A stretch of DNA of 64,000 bases from positions 3,968,001 through 4,032,000 of the forward strand of contig NC_070562.1 in assembly GCF_026914185.1 (NCBI RefSeq). Direction: 5' to 3'. Every line of letters starts with the position of its first letter. Position 1 is the stretch's first letter. Positions 55,785-64,000 of the stretch are shown piece after piece. The notes beneath the pieces were generated by a model that had not been told where the DNA came from, made no database searches, and saw only the letters and a program-made list of their open reading frames with translations. The translations under genes were made by a program, and so were the position numbers. The DNA comes from Puccinia triticina (Eukaryota > Basidiomycota > Pucciniomycetes > Pucciniales > Pucciniaceae).

Positions 55785-57921
55785 TCCTATTGAAGGGAAT
55801 AACTTGCCTATGGGTTGCCCCTGGCCAATAAAGGTTTCATGCAAAATGAACCTTCCAAAGTGGAGAGAGGCGCTCACAGAAGCGGACCTCCTCCCCGAGT
55901 TCCAAGACGTACTCAACGGCTTCGAGTACGGTTTCCCTCAGGGAATCCCCCAGCACGAATGCGAGGGTCTTTGGCATTTTACCCCACCAAACCACGCATC
56001 TGCGTTATTGGCAAGAGACAAAATTGAGGCATCCATCCAGAAGGAAGTGGCAGCAAAGCGCATGTTCGGACCGTATACTCATGAAGAGGTACACAAGCAT
56101 TTCCCCTTCTTCCGTTCCAACCCCCTTGGGGCAGTCATCAACGGTGACGGGTCGTTACGCCCGATCAACGACCTCTCTTTCCCGCGAGACGACCCCATAG
56201 TTCCGTCCGTCAATTCCTTCGTGGACGCGGATAATTTCCCAACAACCTGGGATGATTTCAACCAAGTCTCCAGTTTCTTCTGAGGCCGTACGAAACCTTG
56301 CTTACTAGCGCCTTTCGACTGGGAAAAGGCTTACCGCCAGATCCCAACAGCAAAGGACCAGTGGCCATACCTATTAGTCCAAGATTTCAACAATCAGCTC
56401 TACGTAGATACAAGAATCACTTTTGGCGGGGTGGCCGGCTGCGGGTATTTCGGTCGCCCAGCGGATGTGTGGAAACACCTGATGACAAGGCTGAAACACT
56501 GCGCTGCGCTACAAAAAAGCGGTCTTTTAGCGCAGCGCAGCGGGGAACCGCTGCGCGGTCAGCCCAAAAAGCGCTAGCGCAGCGCCAGTCCCGCTGCGCT
56601 ACCGCTGAAAATAGCGGGGGCCCGCTTTTTCCCCGACCCAAAAAGCGGTAGCGCAGCGGACTGGGCCGCTCTTTTCAGCGCCGCGCAGCGGCCACCAAAA
56701 CAGCTGCGCTTTGCGCTGCGCTGCGCTTTTTTGGCTGGCAGCGGGGGAGCGCTACGCGGCCAGGTCAAAAAGCGGTAGCGCAGCGATGGTTCCGCTGCGC
56801 TACCGCTGAAAGTAGCGGGTCCCCGCTTCTTGCCAGACCCAAAAAGCGGTAGCGCAGCGGGCGGGGCCGCTACTTTCAGCGCAGCGCAGCGGCCACCAAA
56901 ACCGCTGCGCTTCACGCTGCGCTGCGCTTTTTGAAGCGCAGCGCTTTCACCCTTGCTGATGATGAAGGAGTTCGACCTCGTTACCGTTTTCCGTTGGGTT
57001 GACGACAACCTGTTTGTCAAAGAACTCAAATCGTCTGTAGACATGACTGAAGTGGTCAGTCGGTCCGCCCAATTAGGGGTGAAGACAAATGAAGAGAAGT
57101 TCTGCAACTTCGCCGAAGAACAGAAGTTCATTGGCTTCATTTGGAACGGAACACGGAAAACGGTGCGCCTACCACCAGGGAAATTGCAAGAGCAATTGAC
57201 TCAGATCCGCAAATTCCAGGCTCCCAAGAAGAAATTCCTCTATAACCAGGTAGAGGTCTTAGCAGGACGTTTAAACCACGTCTCCTACCTCCTCCCACAA
57301 CTGAGGTGCTACCTCTGTGGACTCTACGTGTGGTTGAAGAGCTGGAAGAACAAAAAGGCGAAGCGCCCCGTCACAGCTACCGTGAAATTGGACCTAGAAC
57401 ACTGGCTGTTGACGTTGTGCTCTTTCAAAGAGACCCGCATCATTCCCAACCCAGAGGCAACCAAAATTGGTTGGATGCGCGACGCATCGACCAGCTATGG
57501 CATAGGCGTCCTAGTTGGCCAACACTGGGCCCGATTCCAGCTGGCGGAAGGTTGGGAAGGAGTTTCCAAACCACGCAGAAACATCGCCTGGGTGGAAACG
57601 GTAGCAATTCGTATCAGGATCTGTATGCTCCAGAGACTCGGAGTCCGAGCCGGCAAGACTTTCATTGTCTGGACCGACAACACTACGACCGAGGCCGCTA
57701 TACGCAACCGAAGATCGCATGACTTCCATGTCAACGAAGAATGGAAAGCCATTCAGAAAATCTTGGTGGAATTGCAGATAGATATTGTGGCAAGGAGAGT
57801 CACATTGGCCAAGAACAAGGCAGATGCGCTCTCCAGAGGGGACAAAACAGGGCTAGGGAACGAGTTTCAGCTCCCAATTATGTTACCGCTAGACCTAGAC
57901 CTCCTGTTTTGGCAACATTAG
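55785..57921 (+). pseudogene. DIRS-like RT/RNase H, with stop and MITE insertion
   Basis: The frame is open from the Helitron border: NLPKWREALTEADLL, SLRPINDLSFPRDDP (RT N-terminal motif), an in-frame TGA at 56281-56283, then APFDWEKAYRQIP (RT motif A). The MITE 56486-56955 follows, then FRWVDDNLFVKE (RT motif C). The connection domain leads to RNase H (WMRDASTSYGIGVL, WVETVAI, VWTDNTTTEAAI) and KADALSRGD, ending at TAG 57919-57921. The flanks of the MITE rejoin in frame once one TSD copy is removed. RNase H is not followed by a DDE integrase, consistent with a tyrosine-recombinase element. Confidence 0.75.
56486..56955. mobile_element. GC-rich GCGCAGCGG-type MITE inside the RT gene
   Basis: The ends CAAGGCTGAAACACTGCGCT and the inverse of CAAGGGTGAAAGCGCTGCG are imperfect TIRs. 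CTGATGA is duplicated at 56479-56485 and 56956-56962. The interior is an array of GCGCAGCGG/CCGCTGCGC words with AAAAAGCGGTAGCGCAGCGG-like motifs in both orientations. These words are shared with 17032-17396. Confidence 0.8.
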
Positions 57922-58069
57922 AACAGCCGTAACATGTAGTGCGGAGAAACCTGTAATCAATAAATGCATACCGCTCCCTACCTCCTTTCTGTTCATGGTG
58001 TCGCATGAAGTATTGAGCCAGACAGGGCAGAACCCTTTGTGGCCGACCGCCCAAGCAAGAAGTCCTCCC
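57922..58069 (+). other. DIRS-like element, sequence after RNase H
   Basis: Continues the host element up to the copia insertion at CTCCC (58065-58069). The frame from about 57995 (VSHEVLSQTGQNPLWPTAQA) may be the start of the next ORF. Confidence 0.4.
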
Positions 58070-58859
58070 TGTCAAGACTCGGGCTCCGTCCCAGAGCAAA
58101 GGAAGCGGAAGGATCTTAACCCTAACCCCGCAAGGGGGATTGGTGAGTCCACGCGACCCTCAGGCGCATGCATATGCATGTCGCTCCCAGGCGGTTGGAT
58201 TACGCTAACGCTAATCCTCCGCTCCTTTCTAGCCACGTCGACACAAGACGAAGCGCCTAAGCGATACAAACAAGCTCTACCCAATTCAAGGTATGAAGTC
58301 TGTTGTATCGTCATAGCTAGGTCAAGCAGTGCTGACAGGACTTGTTTTCCTTTACAGCACGCTTGCTACCGACGCCAATTCAGAACCTAAAGGTTCCAGC
58401 CTCAGCAACAGGATAACTCAACCCACCTCAGGTGGTAAGTACCTCGCTGCAGAGCCTATCAGACCAAAGCAGAGAACTTACCGTGAGCTGAATGATGAAA
58501 CAGACGCCATCTGCTCCGGAAGTCTCGCCAGTCGAATCGGCTCGTGTTAAGCGCTCCGCCGTTCGATCCTAAGTAAGAGATTCATTCCTTACTAGACTTC
58601 CACAAAGGAAGATCCAGTACTGACTGCTCAAGCAGCTGCCTTCATCAGACGTTTCCGTCCAAATCACGAATACGTGATTCCAGCTGCACCGCAGTTATCT
58701 CAACAACCAAATATCCTTTATTTGTTTCATACCAGAGTCGGCCTAGATCCGCTCTTAGGTACTTTTTGTTTCCTTTTTATTTCTTTCCCTCAGTCTCTGG
58801 ATATGCCAGATAGACCTATCTAATCAAGAAATACATTCTTAGTTCTGTGAGATCTTTTA
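58070..58859 (+). repeat. 5' LTR of the copia element
   Basis: 790 bp, TGTCAAGACTCGGGC...GAGATCTTTTA. The 3' terminal dinucleotide is TA rather than CA. Confidence 0.9.
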
Positions 58860-58921
58860 GATTTACAGTCTCGATCGCCGAACCTACCGATCTCTCCCTC
58901 ACGGATTAAGAGCGGATCCCC

Positions 58922-61900
58922 ATGGCCGGAACTAGACAGAATCCCGCTGGCTCATCATCCACGGCTCCGCTCACGTCTACCACCAGCGATGATAGGGACA
59001 TCTTCAAATGCCCTACATTCAACGGAGACAACTTCCCGATTTGGCAACGCAAAGTCAAGACCTACCTTGCAGTCAAAAGCTTACTCAAGTGTATTGAACA
59101 ACCGTTGCCCGCTAATGCCTTGGAGGAAGTCAAGCTGGAATACGTGCGAGCCTCAGCGATTCTCAGCGGTCACATCGAGGATGACATCTATAATCATATC
59201 ATTACTGATCAGAACATCCACGATGCCTTCGCAATCTGGAAGGAGCTGAAAGGCAAATATGCTTCGGCCTCAGTGCTAGCCATCTACCACGCGTGGCGAA
59301 AATGGGAGGACATACAGTACAAGGACGACATAAATCGATATATCTCTCAACTTGAAGCTATGTTGGCCGAATTCGCTGCGATGGGACTTGATGTGCCAGA
59401 TACCATCCTCAGCTGCACTATAATTGCCCGAATCATGCGCAAGAGGCCATCTTTAATGGAAACCCTAATCAGCAATGCGGATTTACTCGCACATCCTAAG
59501 CAAATAATCGCCAAGCTTCGAGATATCGCTCACCATGATGCAGTATCCGCCACGATGAATCGTGAAGAGCCAATGGAAGCTAGCTCTTCAACAGCCCTCT
59601 CTACGCATACGCAGAGAGGTTCAGGGAACAACAACAATCAGCGTAAACGACGTTTTAATCCGCATCCCTGTACCAATAAACAACATAATCCTCTCGCAAC
59701 CTCACACACGGAGGAGAATTGCTGGACCTTACACCCTGGACTCTACAAGAAAGCGAAAACGGCTCCCAATCCTACTGGACTAGTCACCACTTCTGCTCCT
59801 GAATCGTCGACATCGGCTAACATTGTGCGCCCTACCTTCGGCTATGTGACCGGACTCAAGCAGACCGAAGAAAAACTGCGCATGGTGCTGGACTCTGGTG
59901 CTAGCAACCACATGCTTAACTCAATCGACATGTTTGATACGACTACTCCAGTTCAAATCAGTATCGCCACTGGTAACAAATGGGATAAAAACGAGCTATT
60001 TGCCGTTGCCAAGGGCTCAGCGACTCTAAGATTTGATAATGGAGCCACAGTTGTATTGAAGGATGCTCTCTACGTCCCTAATCTCACCAGGTGCTTGCTC
60101 TCATTCGCGCAACTGATGGAAAACTCAGCGGTCATTTCTCCGGCTCCATGCGGCTTCGAGGTAAAAATCGATAACCTTTTGGCGCTCATGATCGACACGA
60201 GCAACTCAATCTTTGAGTTAATTGGCCTACGAGATATTCAGGACCAGCCTGTCACTCACCTGACTGAGTTCAAAGCTCCCGCCAAACCAAACGACTTCGA
60301 ACTGTGGCACCAAAGAATGGGACACGCCAGTAAGAAGCGGATTGAGACCATGCTCAACGAGACTTTCCCCTCCGAGGCCACAAAAGCCTGCAATGCGTGC
60401 ATGAAGGGAAAGACAACTCGCCTCCCATTCAACAGCCATTTCAAGGCCACCGTAGCTGCTCTGGAAGCGGTTCACGCAGACCTAGTCGGACCGATCACCC
60501 CAGCTACTAATGGTGGCGCGCGCTATTTTCTAACCTTGGTTGACCAGTACTCCGGATACATTCACACGGAGATCCTCAAGCTAAAAAGTGACGCCCCAAG
60601 CGCAATTCTTGAATTCAAGGCGTTTTTCGAGAAGCAGACTGGCAATCCTATCAAGAAACTGGTCTCAGATGGTGGCGGCGAATTTGTGAGCAAAGCTCTT
60701 GGCGCGATTCTCAAGGACGCTGGTATCCAACACGTAATTTCCCTGCCATACACCCCTCAGCATAATTGCTTTGCTGAACGTGCAAATCAAACGGTAATTG
60801 AGATGACTCGAACTCTCATGATGCAAGCCAATATGGCTCCGGAATGGTGGGGTGAGGCGGTAAAGACCGCTACAGCAACAACGAATTGCCTCCCCTCTCT
60901 TGCCAAAAGTCAAGCGTCGCCAATGGAGATCATGTTTTGGATCAAGCCAAACATGCGGTTCTTTCGACCCTTCGGTTGTCGTGCATGGATTGTGAAGCCG
61001 AAGGCGAATTGCAATGCAAAATTTGATGCTATCTCCTGGGACGGGATCATGGTTGGCTACGACAACCAGTTCTCATCGTACAGAATCTATTGACCTGCGG
61101 ATAAATCCTTTGTCACATCTAAACACGTTCACTTTGATGAGGTAACTTTTCCAGAATTTCCGGCCATGAACAAGAGCCTGAATGTGTACGGACTGGAGAA
61201 GCTTCCTAGCTTCACCGAAACCGATCCTCTCCCGTTCTCTGAAGACGACAACACTGACGAGCAGCGCCGCCATGATCAGGAGATTCAAGAGGAGGAGGAC
61301 GATATAGCCAGGATACTTGACGAGTTACCTCCGGGCCCTAGACTCGGTGATAACGATGACCAGGACGAGCATGAGCAACTACAGCAAGAACAAGCCGAAC
61401 ATTCTCAGCTGCCACCGGAGCTACCGAGATCGACCCGCACCATCAAAGTTATAGGTCCGCGACACCCGAAGCTAATAACAAGTGACATTGACCCAGCCAA
61501 CATCAGGAACTACAGTCGTTGTCAACTCCTACATACGACTGCAAGCATTGAGCCGCAAAACCACCGGCAGGCAATGCAGTCTGCCGAGTTGCTCCGCTGG
61601 AAGGAAGCCGAGCTGAAGGAGGTGGCGAATATGATGCAGCATGAAGTATGGCTTCAACGACTCCGAACGCCGGAGGACGCACCTATTCCCGCTACCTGGG
61701 CATTTCGCAAGAAGTTAGGACCCGACAATCAGGTCATCGAGTTCAAGGCGCGTATCTGCGCTCAGGGTTTCAGGCAGACGCACGGTGTCAACTTCGAAGC
61801 TAGATATGCCCCTACAGGAAGACCCTGCTCTCTTCGGTTGCTTCTTTCCTTCGCAGTCGCCAACGATTTAGAAATCCACCAGCTCGATGTAAGGAGCGCG

Positions 61901-63460
61901 TTCCTAATGTGCCCTCTGGACGACAAAGTCACGCTGCTGCCTCCGCCAGGCTTGGACTTTCCGCCGGGCACGGTTCTTGAACTGAAGAAAGCTATATATG
62001 GACTTCGCCAGGCTCCATTAGTTTGGTACAAGCGACTGTCGACTTACCTGAAGAAACTTGGATTTTCCATCTCAGTCGCGGACCCATGTGTCTTCTATCG
62101 CTGGGGGATCACCGGCAAGGAAGACACCCTTGTCTATGCCCACGTGGACGATCTCGTGATCATCAGTAAGAGGCCGCTTGTCTTCAAAGAAGAGATGGAG
62201 GCAGAGTTTAAGATCAAATATATGGGCGAGGCCAACTTCTTGCTGGGAATGAATATCAAGCGCACCGCCAACGGACTTCACATCAATCAAGCACAATTCA
62301 TTGAGAGGAAACTAGAAGAGTTCGGCTTTGACAAGCTACACCCGGCCACCTGTCCTCTGAGCCCCAAAGCCTACCTGAGACGAGCTACTTCGCAGGAAAT
62401 AAGTGAATTTCGGAAAACTGGAATCAGCTATCGTGCGCTGATCGGCTCTCTTAATTACCTAAGCGTCTTAACTAGGCCCGATATTGCCTACGCTGTGAGC
62501 TCACTGTCCCAGTATCTGGAAACTCCAGGCATCAATCACTATCATGCGGCAGTCCAGGTATACCGCTACCTATCGGGCACCAAAACTCTCGGCTTGACTT
62601 ACCTCAAACAATCCGACAACGCCCTGAAGGCCTTCGTTGACGCGGACTGGGGTAATTGCCCGGACACTCAACGATCCGCTACAGGCTTTGCAATATTGTC
62701 AGGCTTGCATCTTCTTGCCTGGAAATCGTCAAAGCAGGCTACAGTCTCCTTGTCAACGACGGAGGCAGAGTATAAGGCGTTGTCTGACCTCGGAAGAGAA
62801 CTGGCTTGGCTATCGAATCTGATCTCCGAAGTGAAGACCAGGGAGGAACCACATAACATTCAAGTTCACGTCGACAACAGGGGAGCTATAGATCTGTCAA
62901 ACAGTGAAACGTCCCAAAACAGTTTCCGCACCAAACATATGTCGATCCGTCTACACTTCGTCAGGGAACTAGTCCTCCGCAAGCTTATCCAACTCAATTA
63001 CATTTGCACAGACGCGAACGCCGCGGACTTCCTCACCAAGCCCGTTGGCCAAGTCACCATTCGCAGAGCTCTTGACGTCATTGGGATCAAACCCTCGTCG
63101 GAAATTGCTTCAACCTTACCAGCTCGAAGCACGGTGGGCTGTCAAGACTCGGGCTCTGTCCCAGAGCAAAGGAAGCGGAAGGATCTTAACCCTAACCCCG
63201 CAAGGGGGATTGGTGAGTCCACGCGACCCTCAGGCGCATGCATATGCATGTCGCTCCCAGGCGATTGGATTACACTAACGCTAATCCTCCGCTCCTTTCT
63301 AGCCATGTCGACACAAGACGAAGCGCCTAAGCAATACAAACAAGCTCTACCCAATTCAAGGTATGAAGTCTGTTGTATCGTCATAGCTAGGTCAAGCAGT
63401 GCTGACAGGACTTGTTTTCCTTTACAGCACGCTTGCTACCGACGCCAATTCAGAACCTAA
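58922..63460 (+). pseudogene. Copia gag-pol polyprotein with one premature stop
   Basis: ATG at 58922. The gag region (residues 1-230) is followed by an atypical Cys/His knuckle (CTNKQHNPLATSHTEENC). Protease VLDSGASNHML has its Asp at codon 59891-59893. The gag-pre-integrase zinc region is HQRMGHASKKR...CNACMKGK. The integrase core has VHADLVGP, SDGGGEF and FAERANQ (D, D, E). TGA at 61091-61093 interrupts the frame after SYRIY. The same frame reopens at once (PADKSFVTSKHVHFDE) and encodes RT (YAHVDDLVII, about 62135-62165) and RNase H (AFVDADWG, then VDNRGAIDLS). The frame has no stop before the 3' LTR and runs about 107 codons into it, ending at 63460. Confidence 0.9.
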
Positions 63461-63929
63461 AGGTTCCAGCCTCAGCGACAGGATAACTCAACCCACCTCA
63501 GGTGGTAAGTACCTCGCTGCAGAGCCTATCAGACCAAAGCAGAGAACTTACCGTGAGCTGAATGATGAAACAGACGCCATCTGCTCCGGAAGTCTCGCCA
63601 GTCGAATCGGCTCGTGTTAAGCGCTCTGCCGTTCGATCCTAAGTAAGAGATTCATTCCTTACTAGACTTCCACAAAGGAAGATCCAGTACTGACTGCTCA
63701 AGCAGCTGCCTTCATCAGACGTTTCCGTCCAAATCACGAATACGTGATTCCAGCTGCACCGCAGTTATCTCAACAACCAAATATCCTTTATTTGTTTCAT
63801 ACCAGAGTCGGCCTAGATCCGCTCTTAGGTACTTTTTGTTTCCTTTTTATTTCTTTCCCTCAGTCTCTGGATATGCCAGATAGACCTATCTAATCAAGAA
63901 ATACATTCTTAGTTCTGTGAGATCTTTTA
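63140..63929 (+). repeat. 3' LTR of the copia element
   Basis: 790 bp copy of 58070-58859 with at least seven substitutions, followed by TSD CTCCC. Confidence 0.9.
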
Positions 63930-63934
63930 CTCCC

Positions 63935-64000
63935 CGTAGAGACTCCCTAAGTGTCCACCTCCAGACACCCAATGGAACTCAAAAAGATCGCTGACTTTAC
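63935..64000 (+). other. Continuation of the DIRS-like element
   Basis: Unique sequence after the copia TSD should be contiguous with 58069 in the pre-insertion element. It is too short to identify a tyrosine recombinase. Confidence 0.4.

Larger units (their letters stand above)
58070..63929 (+). mobile_element. Ty1/copia LTR retrotransposon
   Basis: The LTRs 58070-58859 and 63140-63929 are both 790 bp, start TGTCAAG and end GATCTTTTA. The perfect TSD CTCCC lies at 58065-58069 and 63930-63934. The internal region encodes one copia-order polyprotein (gag, protease, integrase, RT, RNase H) broken by a single stop. At least seven LTR differences were seen, so it is older than the two elements with 969-bp LTRs. 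No canonical initiator-tRNA primer site was recognised after the 5' LTR. Confidence 0.95.
31779..64000 (+). mobile_element. DIRS-like retroelement, split by four insertions, runs off right edge
   Basis: Recovered parts are the leader with TATA-like CTTATAAAC (about 32190), ORF1 (32377-33191 and 40904-41373), a small spliced ORF (42144-42577), and RT/RNase H (55785-56485 and 56956-57921). Downstream sequence follows to 58069 and from 63930. The inserted elements are 33192-40903, 42805-55784, 56486-56955 and 58070-63929. Lack of an aspartic protease or DDE integrase, and RT/RNase H of the DASTSYGIG / VDDN type, suggest a tyrosine-recombinase (DIRS/Ngaro) element. The recombinase itself is not in the window, so the class is an inference. 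The left boundary is uncertain (31.8-32.2 kb). Confidence 0.6.

Noticed and set aside
56574..57140. Minus-strand 188-aa frame
   Set aside because: It is the antisense of the GCGCAGCGG repeats and of the RT gene; no domain.
57995..58390. 131-aa frame over the 5' copia LTR
   Set aside because: It only continues from the DIRS-like flank into the LTR; the matching frame in the 3' LTR is polyprotein read-through.

Overview
The window is nuclear DNA of a rust fungus (Pucciniales, most likely Puccinia or a close relative). The grounds are intron-rich fungal genes, a rust-type hAT transposase, rust-type retroelement proteins, and very dense nested transposons. Few ordinary genes are visible: a USP-like protease-fold protein cut by the left edge (2-1735), a spliced Met/Gly-rich protein (5448-7291), the HOPS subunit Vps41 (complement 8630-12752) and a tRNA-Gly with a short intron (13048-13126). 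From about 13 kb onward nearly everything is mobile DNA.

13-32 kb: a chain of small terminal-inverted-repeat (TIR) elements, several with perfect target-site duplications (TSDs): 13280-13457 (TATTA), 13888-14819 (8 bp, hAT-like), 17032-17396 (11 bp, Mutator-like), 25115-25872 (8 bp, very long TIRs), 30532-31006 (CCT) and 31391-31775 (TTA, PIF/Harbinger-like). They are interspersed with a decayed Helitron Rep/helicase gene (15130-17775, minus) and a decayed hAT transposase (22279-28530, minus).

Three elements share a 5' end (A|TCCAAGTTTATTAAAG) and a 3' hairpin followed by CTAG|T: 18047-20079 (minus), 23434-26288 (plus) and 42805-55784 (plus). They form one non-autonomous Helitron family. Each carries a palindromic minisatellite near its 5' side, and the third has captured a multi-exon glycolipid-transfer-protein gene.

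32-64 kb: a DIRS-like retroelement (ORF1 from 32377, RT/RNase H 55785-57921, running off the right edge) has been split by four independent insertions: a gag-only LTR element (33192-40903, identical-length 969-bp LTRs), the third Helitron, which itself holds a complete Ty3/gypsy element (45280-54774, TSD GAAGA), a GC-rich MITE (56486-56955) and a Ty1/copia element (58070-63929, TSD CTCCC).

Palindromic minisatellites built on CCGGYCATYGAG or similar cores occur inside or beside structurally unrelated elements (2.7, 20.5, 24.3, 28.5 and 43.5 kb). This is the least explained pattern in the window.

All gene and family assignments come from reading translations and motifs by eye. No database search was run.
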